From contig MU006118.1 of NCBI GenBank assembly GCA_010093705.1, positions 16,859 through 80,858 of the forward strand: DNA of 64,000 nt, written 5' to 3'. The translations under genes and the position numbers were made by a program. This stretch comes from Patellaria atrata CBS 101060 (Eukaryota; Ascomycota; Dothideomycetes; Patellariales; Patellariaceae). Below the pieces are notes generated by a model. That model was not told the origin of the DNA. It worked only from the letters and a program-made list of their open reading frames with translations, and did not search any database. Shown in pieces: positions 19,930 through 32,691 of the stretch (position 1 is the stretch's first letter; each line of letters begins with the position of its first letter).

Positions 19930-22845
19930 ATGATAACACCCGAAAAGGACAATTGGCCGGGTAATCATCCCAACACATCTTCGAGCAATAGACATATCCC
20001 TTGGACAACTTCGCGTTGTAACCGTCTTCTCCGACCAATCGCAGCACGGCTCAGGCTCCTACGGAAGAACGTATTAGGACAAGAAAGGCATCATAAAGAC
20101 AAATTTCTTGAAATATTACCCGCTCAAAAGAATAAATTGGGATCGGGGAAATCAAATGTGATTGTGGGAGACAGAGAGGAGCAGGAGAATGAGGGCAGAC
20201 CCAAATTGGATCCAGATTGGATGCCCTCACCCGCGAAAAAAAGAGTAAAGCGGCAATATGGTGTAAGGCCTGCGGAGTTAACAGATATTCTCGGACGACA
20301 GAAGTGTACGAAAGTCCAAGGTGGAAGGAAGATGAGTAAACCGGGAGAAATAAATGTACCCACACCTTTCATTTCACGGATGTTGCAACGGACAGATAGC
20401 CCGCATACTCCAGGTACACCTGCTATAGGGTTACGCAATCGTGGAAGGGGAGTTCATGCAAATGCCCCTCTCCAAGATTTGAAGAAGAACATGACGCCAA
20501 TCGAACGAGAGCAGATCGGTGGTCTTTTTGATTCCTTACTAAACCTTTTGAAAACAACAGCCTCAACATCGAATTCTGCCAGTAGAGGTCCCAAGTCCCT
20601 GTTCTCCACATGTCTACATCAAGTTCCAACATATATTGCACTAGAACGTTATTGGCAAAAGGTGGATGAGGATGATGAGGACGCCGATCTCTCCACGGGC
20701 ATCTATGACTATTTGGAGCAGATGGGACCAATCATTGGTAAAGGATGGAGGCCATTAAGAGTGGTTGTAAGGGCGCATGCTGTCACTCTGATTCAAGAGG
20801 CGATTATCGATGGCTTGTTCAGCAATAAATCCATAGGACATTTGATACGAGTTTGTGTGGAAATCCGCGCCTTCGAGGAAGCTCAAGTGTTCTTAGCCAG
20901 TTTCGTAGCAACGCAGGATACCATCGCTCCTCCGAGAAGCTACAAATCTCGGTTGTTCGATCCCGAGACATCCAGTTGTCTCTCAAACCTGTATATCTTC
21001 GCCCAAAGTACTAATAGATGGGGGTTTCTACTCCGACAGTTAGATGTCATGCTGACTTCCAACATCTTGCCGATTGAATGGATGGCTACGCAAGATATGC
21101 TCCCATTATGGACAAAGGTCATTGGTGCTATTTCTGGAAAACGACAATGGTATGTAGAAGCGATGAACCTTTGGCATACTACGAGTCTTCTTGGATGTGG
21201 ACTTCGAAGCGCTCTGAGGACCGTAAAGACGCTAGAGTCCGCATTTAGTACAGATAATACGTGTGCCCACCTTCGGCAGGATGCCGGGGAAGCTCTGAGT
21301 AATACTATCGCCAGTCTGTGTACCATATTCTCAACGATTGGTTTCGTTTCCGGGATGGGCGAAAAAGATAAGGGAGCTATCACCGATCAGTCTGCTCTGT
21401 GGCCGCTTGAGTTAACATCAATATTAGTTCTTTCACCACCTTCTTCTTATACGCCTACCAAACCACAACTACAACGCGCAACGGCACTCATAGCATCATT
21501 ACTCTTGCTTCGAACCAATTGTAACTTACCTATGCAAACCAGCATCAACACAGAGGATTTGATCCAGTGTATTGAACGTTTTGACAAGCTTGCATCGTCA
21601 AAGACGGATCGCAGCACGGGTACGATAGAAAAGTTGCCAACCCACGTTGTCAGTTTAGCTCGTTGTTGTGGCCGTGCGTTGCGAAATGACGGCTTCCAAC
21701 ATCTACAGCGGATTGTGCAAGCGTTGATAGCGTGTTCCGATTTTAGAAGTTATACTAGCAGCTGTTCAAGCTCTTTCGGGCCAACCTTCCTACTAAAACG
21801 GCTTGGTTTAGAGAGTGCACTCGAATTCGCCGAACAAACGAAAGTAGCTGCGCATTTGGCCTTTGCGTGGGAAGTTGAAGAGATTGTTAAGAAAGGTGGA
21901 ATGGAGATAACGAAGACACCTTTCAAATCCGGTAACAAGGCTCCAGGAGGTGAAACAGGATATAGATGGGAAGAAGGCATCGCCGAATGGGTCATATGTA
22001 CACCCGCGATAAACCTACGGAGGAACCCGGTCGAGAGAGCAACGGTGCCAAACCTTGGACTGATCAAGCAATCCATGCCCCGAGACAAAAGTCCGATTGG
22101 AAACTCTTCTATATCATATGAGGGCGTAGACGTCATGACGGATATGAATATAGTCAGGAATTCTCCACGGCAAATAACCACATTTGGAGGGCAGTCAGTC
22201 TCGCTACTAAGTCTTATGGTGGATTTCAGTCCGACGGGAGAAGCGTCATTTCGTGATCGCCATCCTCCAAGCCCAACAATACCAGCTGAACGTCCTTATC
22301 GACCTCGGAAGAAGAGGAAGCAGGACTCTTCTTCTGGCATGGCAAGAGGAAAGCGGCACCGTTCCACCAGTGAAGAGTCCGCATCATGCTCCGGTTGTTC
22401 TTTCTCTGCTTACGGCCCGAACCCATCTCTATCCGACGATAGTGCGGCTGGTCACTCTCCACCCAAATGGTCTAATGTACCACCACCTTTCCAATTTTTA
22501 TCAAATGCCTCCGTTAGGACCCAATCTTCTTTTGTAACTTCAGGACGTAAGGGCCGGCCACGAAAACAGGTTGAGAGTTCGTGTTCATTAAAGAGTTCAT
22601 CCACCTCCCATTGTCCGAATTTTTTCGCCTCCATTCCCATTACGCAGCTGGATGAGGATGGAGATGAACTCTCTTTCCCGTCTTCAGTGGATGTTCCTGT
22701 GGCCCGTATTACGGCAGCAGAGAAGAGGACAAGGCTCAGAGAACGTAGTAGGAGGTTATTATTTCACCAAACAGAAGGGTCGAGGTCGAAAAGGTGCGCG
22801 GGGAACGGTGCAGATGACACGAGTGAGGATGAATTAGGTGTGTAG
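19930..22845 (+). CDS. Uncharacterised 971-residue protein with an AT-hook-like motif
   Basis: A single intronless frame of 971 codons begins at ATG 19930. The N-terminus (PWTTSRCNRLLRPIAARLRL) is distinctive and is followed by a basic disordered part (PSPAKKRVKRQYG). A helical middle of about 450 residues (roughly 190-680; e.g. RAHAVTLIQEAIIDGLFSNK, LLRTNCNLPMQTS) looks like an alpha-solenoid or other all-helical fold. The C-terminal 300 residues are Ser/Pro-rich with two basic clusters: PYRPRKKRKQ and the AT-hook-like GRKGRPRKQ. It ends with an Arg-rich segment and an acidic tail. The pattern suggests a nuclear, DNA- or chromatin-associated protein, but the family is not recognised. Confidence 0.8.
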   Translation: MITPEKDNWPGNHPNTSSSNRHIPWTTSRCNRLLRPIAARLRLLRKNVLGQERHHKDKFLEILPAQKNKLGSGKSNVIVGDREEQENEGRPKLDPDWMPSPAKKRVKRQYGVRPAELTDILGRQKCTKVQGGRKMSKPGEINVPTPFISRMLQRTDSPHTPGTPAIGLRNRGRGVHANAPLQDLKKNMTPIEREQIGGLFDSLLNLLKTTASTSNSASRGPKSLFSTCLHQVPTYIALERYWQKVDEDDEDADLSTGIYDYLEQMGPIIGKGWRPLRVVVRAHAVTLIQEAIIDGLFSNKSIGHLIRVCVEIRAFEEAQVFLASFVATQDTIAPPRSYKSRLFDPETSSCLSNLYIFAQSTNRWGFLLRQLDVMLTSNILPIEWMATQDMLPLWTKVIGAISGKRQWYVEAMNLWHTTSLLGCGLRSALRTVKTLESAFSTDNTCAHLRQDAGEALSNTIASLCTIFSTIGFVSGMGEKDKGAITDQSALWPLELTSILVLSPPSSYTPTKPQLQRATALIASLLLLRTNCNLPMQTSINTEDLIQCIERFDKLASSKTDRSTGTIEKLPTHVVSLARCCGRALRNDGFQHLQRIVQALIACSDFRSYTSSCSSSFGPTFLLKRLGLESALEFAEQTKVAAHLAFAWEVEEIVKKGGMEITKTPFKSGNKAPGGETGYRWEEGIAEWVICTPAINLRRNPVERATVPNLGLIKQSMPRDKSPIGNSSISYEGVDVMTDMNIVRNSPRQITTFGGQSVSLLSLMVDFSPTGEASFRDRHPPSPTIPAERPYRPRKKRKQDSSSGMARGKRHRSTSEESASCSGCSFSAYGPNPSLSDDSAAGHSPPKWSNVPPPFQFLSNASVRTQSSFVTSGRKGRPRKQVESSCSLKSSSTSHCPNFFASIPITQLDEDGDELSFPSSVDVPVARITAAEKRTRLRERSRRLLFHQTEGSRSKRCAGNGADDTSEDELGV

Positions 22846-24137
22846 GGTGTGTTCACTTTGGAAGTGGTGCATTAGATGTGGAAGAAAGAAGACATATAGC
22901 GCCATCGCCCACATTCGACAGAACAGCAAACGATTGCACTATCCAGAATGTAAGTCAATTTACGAGACAACACCCCACCATGCCATAGGGGCAAAGAATT
23001 CAATCGAACTGGATCTCATGTGTTTCTCCCGACTTCCCTGCGAGGGTTGATTGCATCCCCCCATCCCCACGACTCACCCCTTTGCCTCTCACCTCCTACT
23101 CCTCCCCCCACTCCGGCCCTTTTCGACCGAAAGCGGCGAATGCGCCACCACCGCCGCTCCGTGGAACAAATCGAGCCAGCACACTCTGGAAATTTCCAAA
23201 TGTAGCAGCTTGCATCCCCATCGTCGAACGCAGCGCCGAGTGAAGGAATCAGACTATGGATGCACGAGCAGTCCATCTTTAATCTAAACCCTGGTCCGGG
23301 AGTAGGACACAGTATGGGATTGGCTTTCGGAGACTTGGGGTGTTCTACGCTAGGTAGGGAGTAGAGAAGCTTGTTTATCTCTACGCTTAGGGTATTGTTT
23401 ACTGTATTGCTGAATTGAGGATGTGCGCTATCTGGTTGACTTTTGCTTTTTGGTAGGGGGGTTATGAACGGGTAGGGGTAGGATGGTGGTTATAGGATAG
23501 GGGACGATCCTTTTGGCTCGGTTAATCCTAGTTCGGATAATTAAAGTTGTGCCTGATTGGGTAGTTCTTGGCGGCTTCCGTATTATTTGATTCAGTCCAA
23601 CGTCTAACGAATATTTCGAACGAACCTGGCCGATTTACTGGGCTACGTTGGCGTATGGAACGTAGTATATGGATAATAAATTATCCAAAGTCACGGCTTT
23701 TTATCACCCCAGTTAGAAGTACTTGCTAATGCGAAGAATACAAATACATATGACTGAACGGAGGTTTATTTACTCTGTAACTCAGCTTAAGGTTGGATTT
23801 ATTGTTGGTGCAGCGAGTGCGTACCCGGCTTTCGCCTATTTTACATTTTGCGGGATAAGACTTATGTAGGAATAGGTTCGTAGAGAAATTTGAAATGAGT
23901 TATGATGCAAAACAGTATCCAGCTGCGCCCTGGAATGAACAAGTCAAATACGCCGCCAATTACCACCTTGATATGCAACTCGGCTGATACCACCATGCTC
24001 GCAGGATGGGACATTCGTTTGGGTATCTATGAAAAACGGTGAAGTCAATTACTCCAACCACCATACGCAACCGTACACGCCAACTTTTAATCCAACCCCA
24101 ATCAGAGGATACTCATCACTAGAACCTAAATGTATAA
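22846..24137. other. Intergenic between convergent genes
   Basis: 3' flanks of the 971-residue protein gene (plus) and of the P-loop ATPase gene (minus). It has a C-rich patch at 23050-23140 and AT-rich DNA from 23500. No gene is supported. Confidence 0.4.
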
Positions 24138-26224
24138 TTAGTCCCTCAAGTCCTTTTGAGGCTCAACATCGAAAGCGATTTTGCCCTTCACCCTTCCTCT
24201 TTCGTCCTCCATGACCATACGATACCTCCCACCGCCCCATAAATCCTTCACCGTAACCTCTCTCGTCCGTCCCAAACTCTCGATTGCAGAAATTCTTTCC
24301 AACGTCTTCTCTAAGTGTTCGTCAAAACCATCTGCGGTGCACACTTCCCGAAAGGCATTCATCATAGGTACGCTATCGGCACGAACCATAGCTTTCGAAT
24401 CGATGGTGAAGACGTTGATGTGGTCGTATGATTGGATGAAATCGGCGCGGGTCATGATTTGGCGTGCATTGTGCAAAGGAATCTCAGGGAGAATATGGCC
24501 GTGCTCAGGGTCGTAGGTGGTGTGAAGATCCTTTTCCTTATCGACAAGTGCTTTGGCAAGGACCATTGCTGCGGACTACGAGATGTGTCAGTATAAGAAG
24601 CTTTATAGGGTAGTCGGGCGATTAGTGTATGTGTAGAGCTCGCTTATTGACAATGTCATAAAGATCGAAAAGACATACGGCATATTTCTGCTGGTCCATG
24701 ACGTCGTCGTCCATTTCTTCGCCAAATATCATACACTGATTTAAAAACCATGTCTTCTCCGTCTGACAGATCTCGTCGCATACACCAAGCATATCGTCCG
24801 CTTTAGCTATACGACTGAGGAACGTCAACCGCCCCCCGATTTTCTTGTATATCTCTTCTAATGTTGACTCGGAAGGTATTTCATTGAAGTAACGAGCGCG
24901 GTATCTCTTTAACGCTAGTAGAGCCTTCTCCTTAGGCAAATCGCCGATAGGCATGATTTCCATACGAGTGGCATATTGTTTTAATCGTTCATAAACCCAG
25001 TAATCGTCGCTATTGAAGACAACAGTTGCGAGGTTGCTAGCAGCCCACTGCTCCGCGCGTTGTTGTATGAGCTCGAGAAGATCGCGGCCATCTTCGTCAT
25101 CGCGGAGAAGATGCATGCTATTTATGATAATTATTAAAGGCCTTCCAACCATCTTCCGGCGTCTAAGAGCGACCTTCTCTAATTTGTTAAACGCACGTTC
25201 AATGTCGAGTAACGCTGATGCATCACGTGGACCGCGGATAGAGAAAAGCGATCCTATGTTGTCTTCATGATATTCAAAGTCCAGAGCTTTTCCTAGCCTG
25301 ACGCGAAATATCTCAAGATCAGCGTGAGCGTCAAACATAGCAACACCCTCACCATCAATCTTGTACATAGCGTCAATTAACATGGAAGACTTCCCGGTAC
25401 CTTTCTCCCCGATAAGGAGATAGTAGTGGCCCTTTTCTTTACCACTAACGATGTCGTCTAGCTTTTCTTGCTCATCCCTTGGTATCCACCGTGGGAAGTC
25501 AGGAGTCCTAGGTGAAGTAGCGGAGATCTCCTTCCCTCGGGCGGCCAGTTCAAGGACCGGATCGCCGGGCTTGAAAGCATTTTCCATCTTTTCTAAGACG
25601 AGATGCTTATAGTAGCGGGTATAACTGTATCCAACGAGCCTATGCATACATTAGTATCAAGTCGATCTTGAAGGCATGTAGTTTCTAGTGTATATGAATG
25701 GTCATGGTAGTTCATTGATGGATGTGACATTATCTCTTCTTTCTGTTTTGTATTCATACCGTTTTGCTTCAGATGACTTAAGACTCGATATGATAGGAAA
25801 ATGAAAACATTTTATTTTGAGGTCGGTAAAATAAATAGAATTGCGAAGTATTGGTGCCGATGGCACGAGTTCAGCACGCGTACGAATTATTCGTACACGC
25901 ATTCGAGAGACGAAGGCTCTGGGAAGTAAGAACGTACCCTAGTACAGTAATTGAAGCAAAAGTAGTCATTGCACTCTCGAACATTTTGAAGGCGGTCCCT
26001 CTCCAATCCCGGCCTTCTTTCTTGGTTTTTATCCCATTCGCTGTGATGTTATCATCGACCGGATCGGGATTACTGTTGGAATCTGGCATGCCGAAAATAC
26101 ATCTTCGATTATTTGGTCCTCGCACAGGGCTCGGTCGTAATATTATCTTCAATCGCGCCGCTGGTTGTGCATGCGCTCCAAAAGGTCCTCGTTTTACGGT
26201 TGATCTAAGACTCGCACCGTACAT
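24138..26224 (-). CDS. P-loop ATPase, probably mitochondrial inner membrane
   Basis: Reverse exons 26224-25938, 25639-24679 and 24575-24138 give 561 residues; introns are 298 and 103 bp. The first 70 residues are rich in Arg and Ser with few acids, like a mitochondrial presequence, and a hydrophobic span follows at about 82-102, across the first splice junction. The Walker A motif GEKGTGKSS is at 173-181 and a Walker B-like strand RPLIIIINSMHLL at 262-274, where Asn stands in place of the usual Asp. The following helices (LLELIQQRAEQWAASN, RMEIMPIGDLPKEKALLALK) fit an AAA_16/ATPase_2-type STAND fold. The role is unknown; an inner-membrane ATPase is the best guess. It is divergent from clu1. 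Confidence 0.8.
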
Positions 26225-27714
26225 GTCTAGTACCTCAGCTCAGCTCTGTTCGCGGTGAGGCGAAAGAGTGATGTTAGGATTCAAGCACAAGGCTTCGATA
26301 GGAGCATTACATATCAGACAATTGGATTATTTTAGGTATGAACTGAAGAGAAAGATGATTAGATGATGCAATAAAAGGATCGACAGGGACAAAGACGGTA
26401 CAAAAATGCCAAACCAGGTAGAACGAGTCAGGCAGGGGTGAGGCCCCAACCTAACACCTGTACCTTAAGTTACTCTGTACGGAGTCTTACCGTACAATTA
26501 GTAATAAATAGTTGATACGGTAATAGTCCAGCCCTACCGTACCTGAGTACATCACTACGCCTGAGCTGCCTGATTCTACCTGGCCTTGATCTTGTATTTA
26601 CCTTTGAGGTTATTCAAAGATTGACGAATTATTCCCTAGTATCGTATCTCAGCGTAGTATCTATCTACTGATTCACAAGACCATCTATCATCGTCGTTTT
26701 TTGTTACTCAGAGGTGCATTCCGCTGGCACTCTAACTCTGACATAAACCTCCTATTCAGTTATCTCGCCTTATTGTCCTGTCTAACGTTCAATGCTCCTC
26801 TCGGACTCTATCAAACTGTACATAACCATACGTAAGTATTCAAATGAGGTAACTCAACGAGTCTGTATCTTGCGCTGGTGCTTTCATTATACCCGACCTT
26901 GAGCTAACCTAAGGCATATGTTTATCCCAGAAGATTACCTTCACCAAATCCCGTCCCTCCAGCCCAGGTCGTGTTCTCAAATTTCACAAGGTTAGTTCTG
27001 AGGTACTGATTGATATTGTTCAAGCTATACACTCTGTACGAAGTACCTTAAAAGGATATATACGGAGCTCACGTACAAACTATCAGGCATACTACAGTAC
27101 TCTGTATACGTAACTGGTTCTATAAATACTTGTAATTCATGAATGAATTACAGTAAGCAGCAGGGGCAGAGGTACAATAATGAGGTGGAAGTTACCTTGT
27201 GAGTACAGACAGTACAGGCCGTGGTTTTCCCCCTTTCAACTTGAAAGTTCAACACTGCATCCTACCATTCCCCATTCGACCTCATAGTCCAGCCCAAGCA
27301 GTAAAAATAAAAAGATATTCTAGGATTTGACATGAAATCTAGTACAGAAAGAAATCCTACTCAGAGTCCGATGTTTCGTTATTGGATATTTTGTCGCGTC
27401 GTGTGCATGAAGATGATGACCTTCTGCGATCGACCCGAGCTCCCCCTTGGCCGTGGCTGAACCGGTCGGATGGCATGGCCCGCGTCTTCGTAAAAAACCC
27501 TATCTAACTTTTCCGCGCTTCCAGAAATTTATACCCAAGGTTCTATAACAATTTCTCCAATTCTAAAATAAAAATCCATCAAACTTCCCATTACTGTACA
27601 TTTCAAGGGGATTTTTCTTGTATAATAGCTTTTCGTTCCTGCTACCTTTCTACGCTCCTTCGATACGCTTGGTTCGCCTTCTTAATTTATTAATTGGCAG
27701 TGCTTGACCTCAAA
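26225..27714. promoter_or_regulatory. Shared upstream region of the ATPase gene and clu1
   Basis: A 1.5-kb divergent intergenic region. Between 26455 and 27130 it is dense in GTAC/TACCGTA-type words (for example TACTCTGTACGGAGTC at 26471-26486, CTTACCGTACA, CCTACCGTACC, CTGTACGAAGTACC near 27034). No gene was found. Whether both genes share a bidirectional promoter is untested. Confidence 0.4.
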
Positions 27715-30700
27715 ATGGCTGCCGGTAATCATGACGCTGCTACGACCCGTAAGCTTCCCTACAGCTCCTATCCCACGATTCTAATACAGACCCACATTCA
27801 TCCTGCTCGATAATATTTGTTTTCAATTGCGGCTTGGTTGACTTGATTCAATTGCAGCTCCCCCAGACGCCCCCGATAATACCACCATTACGAATGGCCA
27901 TGCTCACGATGGGGAAAAGGCTCAAGATGAAGAGCAAAGCGGGCAGCAAGGAGACAGTACGTGATTTATGAACTCGAAACTAGCAGCATCAGTTCTAACA
28001 AACGTCAATAGAAATGTTCACTCTTAGTATTCGACTCCCTCAGGAGCCATATACAACCCAGATCATGGTAAGGTCCCCATGAGCTGAATGAGAAGCTGCT
28101 AGTATACTCACTATCGTAGGCATCTTCGCAGGAACAAGTTCAAGATATTCGCGCTTCCTTGATCGAATTCCCTTATACCTTCCAATACACTTGCTTCCAC
28201 TTGGAATACAAGGAGGAGCGCATTAACGACTACGTCGAGCTATCTGAGGTCCCCGGTATTGGACCAGACTCCGAGTTAACATTAGTCGAGGACCCATATA
28301 CGGAAAAAGATGCACGGTTACACTTTATCCGTATTAGGGAACTTATTGGCGCATCCGGCGATAGGACTGACACAATATACGGCATACAAGCCGGCGTGTC
28401 TTTGCATGATAGCGTCGCACTGTCCGATGCTACGCAAGCAAGTATGTGCTCTTAGGTCCTGTCCGAAATAACCAATAAAGGTTGACAAAATCCAGTTGCG
28501 AATTATGACTTCGAGGGGCCAGGGTCAGTAAGGACGCTGCTCGCTCCTTCAGAAGATTCTAGCCCAAAGACCCTCAAAAGCATATCTTTATCACCATGGA
28601 ACCCGCCACCTTACAACCTTCGTTCCAAAGGCCATTTACTGTATTTGCAGTTGACTACAAACGAGGGAGAGCAATATCAAATCACATCACACGTGTCAGG
28701 ATTCTACGTCAACAAATGCACGAACAGCAAATTCGATCCATCGCCTCGTCAAGCACCCAAGGCTTTTTCATCTCACTCTCTGCTAAATTTAATATCTAGC
28801 CTTTCTCCCAGCTTTGAAGCATCTTTCAGCGCTCTACAAGAACTTGGGAGCAAAAAAGATGCCCTCGCTACATTTCAACTCACACACTCTATTCCTGCTA
28901 GTCCGTGGATAGTTCCCCCACCATCTGCTGCGAACATGAATCATCAGTCCGATATCGCACGGTCGCAGGAGAGCTTCCTCATTTCTGGGGCCGAAAGTGC
29001 TGATACCCTGCGGGATTGGAACGAAGAACTACAGTCTACAAGAGAATTGCCAAAAGAGCTTGTTCAAGATCGCGTATTTAGGGAGCGTCTAACTGCGAAA
29101 CTATATGCGGAGTATAACGAAGCCGCCACTCGTGGAGCAGTACTTGTTGCTCGCGGGGAAGTGCCCCCTTTAAATCCTACGGAGGGTAGAGACGCACAGA
29201 TATTTGTCTATAACAACGTATTCTACTCATTTGGCGCCGATGGTGTGGGAACTTTTGGCCCTGAAGGAGGTGATGAGGCTGCTCGAGTGGCAACCGGTAA
29301 AGATGTAGTTGGTGTCAAGGCTGTGAATCAGCTCGATATTCAGGGGCTATTTACTCCGGGTACTGTTATTGCGGATTATCTTGGGAAACGTATTGTTGCG
29401 CAGAGCATTGTCCCGGGAATCTTCAAACAGAGGGAACCTGGTGAAAATCAAATCGACTATGGTGGTGCTGAAGGCCGAGATGTCATTGCCGATAACGAGA
29501 CGTTCGTTCCAGTTTTTGAACAGTTGTCAAAACATATGCGTGTTAAAAAGCACCCGGTATGGGACAAACAAGGCAAACGCCACGTTCTCGAAGGTAGTAT
29601 AGAGACGAAGGGTCTACTTGGTACAGATGGACGAAAGTACGCGCTTGATCTTTATCGAATTACGCCATTAGATGTATCATGGTTGGAACAATATTGGAGC
29701 GAGCCACCAAAAGAAGGAGAGGGTGAATCGAAAGACAAGGATAAAGACTACCCCCATAGGATGGCTGTCCTCCGGCCGGAACTCGTCGAAGCGTACGGTC
29801 GGGTCAAATTGCGAAAATTTTTGAACAGTGAGCTTTCTAAGCGACCATCTGAAGCCGGAGAAGGAGAAAAGCAAGGGGAAGAAGAGATGAATGGAGAATC
29901 AGCGAGTCAAGCAAAACCAGAATCAGAGTCTGACGAAGCTGGGAGGAAGGCTGATGAGACGACACCTCCGAAAACAGTCGATATTGGTGGCTTCCAATTC
30001 GCGCTAAATCCTGACGTTTTCTGTGGCCATGAACCCCAGACAGACGAAGAGAAAGAAGAATGGTCCAAGGACGAAGAGGAGGTTCGCGCTGCTTGTAAAT
30101 ACCTTTCGTCAGAGGTTATTCCTCGCTTTGTATGTTTCCAGTTTACATTCCTAAAGCTCACAATTTCTGACTGTGTTCTTAGATTCAAGACCTTCGCGAA
30201 GGAGATATCGGTTTCCCTCTAGACGGCCAGTCACTTAGCAATCTCCTCCACAAACGCGGGATCAACATCAGGTATCTAGGTGTAATTACCACCCAAGTTG
30301 ACACGAAAGAACCCCGACTTCAGCCTCTCAGACGTCTTGCTATTCAAGAAATGATCTCACGTGGCTTCAAACATGTCGCGAATAGATACCTACGGCATCT
30401 ACCACACGTCTTCGCAACTTCTTGCGTCGCACATCTACTAAACTGCCTTCTAGGAGCTGCACTGAACCCAAAGCCTACTGCCGAAACTGACGCATCGCTA
30501 AAAGACCTTTACTCAGATACTGATTTTAGCTTTGAGAAAGCAACGCCTGCATCGCTGAGGGAAGAGCTAGCGGGACAAGTGAGAATAAGATTCCGGTACG
30601 ATCTCGGAGAAGATTGGATTCAACCCATTCAACAGCTTCCCTTACTGCGTGAAGTTTCCCTCCGACTTGGCCTTCAACTCGAGGCGAAAGACTACGTCTT

Positions 30701-31895
30701 CTCCAAGGAGATATCTGGGTCCGGTTCCGATACTGCATCGGTATCTTCCGATACCACTCCGGTACCAACCACGGTTAACGGACAAGCTAACGGAACGAGT
30801 AAGAAGAATAAGAAGAAGAAAAACCGTTCTCCAAACCGTGTATCCAGCCCCGCAGCAGCCAGCCCAGCCACCTTCCGTCCTGATGACGTCCTAAACATTG
30901 TTCCCGTGGTGAAAGAGTCGTCTCCAAGGAGTATGCTGGCAGAGGAAGCGCTAGAGGCGGGCCGCATCTCGATCGCACAAGACCAAAAGGATTTAGGGCA
31001 AGAACTTTTACTAGAGTCCCTTTCGCTCCACGAGCAAGTGTATGGCGTGCTACATCCAGAAGTCGCCCGGGTGTACTCTCAGCTAGCACAGTTGTACTAC
31101 AACCTTGAAGAAAAGAATGCCGCTGTCGAGCTTGCACACAAAGCAACAATCGTTTGCGAGCGGACACTCGGGGTTGATCATCACGAGACCCTCCTCAGTT
31201 TCCTCAACCTTGGCCTCTTCGAACATGCTATCGGCAATACCAAGCTCGCCCTTTCCTATGTCCGTCACGCTCTCGATCTCTGGAAACTCCTCTACGGTCC
31301 AAAACATCCTGATTCCGTCACCACAATCAACAATGCAGCCGTCATGCTCCAATCACTCAAATTGTACAAGGAATCTCGCATCTGGTTCGAAGCTTGTCTC
31401 ACCATCTCGGAGGAGGTTTCCGGTCGCCAGAGCATTGGCACAGCCACGCTCCTATTCCAGCTGTCTCAAGCGCTAGTTCTAGATCACGATTGGCATGCCG
31501 CTGTTAACCGCATGCGTGAAGCGTATAACATCTTTAATAATACCCTCGGTGCCAGTCACGCCAATACCAAGGAAGCAGAAACCTGGCTCACACAACTTAC
31601 ACAGAATGCCGTCAACGAGGCGAAGCGCCTACAGGCTCAGAAAGACCTTTTGACCCGCAAGGGTACTGGCAGAGGGAAGATACCGCTGACGAATAAGGTT
31701 GGACTTGGAGCTGCCAGACCACAGCCACCCGTAGGACAGACGCCTGCACAGATGGCAGGACGAGAAGCAGAACCTAAGATGGATACTAGAAGTATCGAGG
31801 AGTTGTTGCGCTACATTGAAGGAGATTCAGGGAAGAAACCGACCACTCCAAAGAAGAGGCCGGCGAACCCGAAGAGAAGGGCGCAGAAAGCTTAG
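27715..31895 (+). CDS. clu1: Clustered mitochondria protein homologue (Clu1/Tif31)
   Basis: Six exons (27715-27748, 27858-27956, 28012-28067, 28120-28441, 28496-30129, 30183-31895) give 1285 residues, the family's normal length. Order of parts: a short disordered N-terminus; the CLU N-terminal ubiquitin-like region (SIRLPQEPYTTQIM, FPYTFQYTCFHLEY, YTEKDARLHFIRIRELIG); the central CLU domain (RDAQIFVYNNVFYSFG, KAVNQLDIQGLFTPGTVIAD, GTDGRKYALDLYRITPLD, DLREGDIGFPLDGQSLSNLL); the eIF3p135-like part; a Lys-rich linker; then TPRs (LLLESLSLHEQVYGVLHPEV, ALDLWKLLYGPKHPDSVTTI). Clu1 is a cytosolic RNA-binding protein that governs mitochondrial distribution and binds mRNAs for mitochondrial proteins; in yeast it also associates with eIF3. 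All junctions preserve conserved family sequence. Confidence 0.95.
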
Positions 31896-32691
31896 ATGCC
31901 GGTCACGCTTTATGCGGATAAGAGATTTCTATTCCTTTGTCCTGGCCCTTAAATGAAGGAAGAGTAGGGGAAGTGATGTTATCCTTCCCTTAGCTTTTCA
32001 TTCTGTTTCAAAAGTACATATCCGAGCTCTCCGCTTCTCCTATCCCCATTTTCAGTGCATCCTTGAGCATTTTCTTACATTTGTACATATCATTCGCGCC
32101 CTTCTACTCTTTATTTTCATAAATTGTATTTTTTAAAAGACTTTGTCAGGTGGTGTTCAAAAGCGGTTTCTGTACGGAAAACTCTACTCTGGAGACGGCC
32201 TTTCCTATTCAGTGGCAAAGGGCTCGGATGGGTGCGTTGGCGGTGAGGTAATAGCTTGCATAGACAGATATGAGGAAATGGAGTGTGTATAATTTACGGC
32301 TGCCTAATGAATTCTTGTTCCTCCTCACCAGTATAAAACTGACATGAAGAGTTTGCAGATCCATTTACTGAGTTGTAGATGACGATACTAAGTCCTGATA
32401 GTATATCGAATATCCCTCAAGACGGGTCTATCGGTAAACCTCGAGTCAATCGAACAGCGGCGCCAAAACTCCCAAGGGCTAAAATAACGGGCTTTGGGCT
32501 TCAAAGGATTCAATTTTTGACCTACTGATTTTCAAACTAGCTTCACCTGTTCTACTTATACAACACAGTCAACATCTAAGGTCATAGCACGAACCAGCCT
32601 CCGTAAAATCACAACATTGAACGAAACCCATGTGACCGATTCCTGCGCCCAGGCCCAACATCGCCATACTACCATCAAAATTAAGCAACGC
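31896..32691. other. Intergenic between convergent genes
   Basis: 3' flanks of clu1 (plus) and the membrane-protein gene (minus). T-rich runs near 32100-32150 may include polyadenylation signals. No gene seen. Confidence 0.4.
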
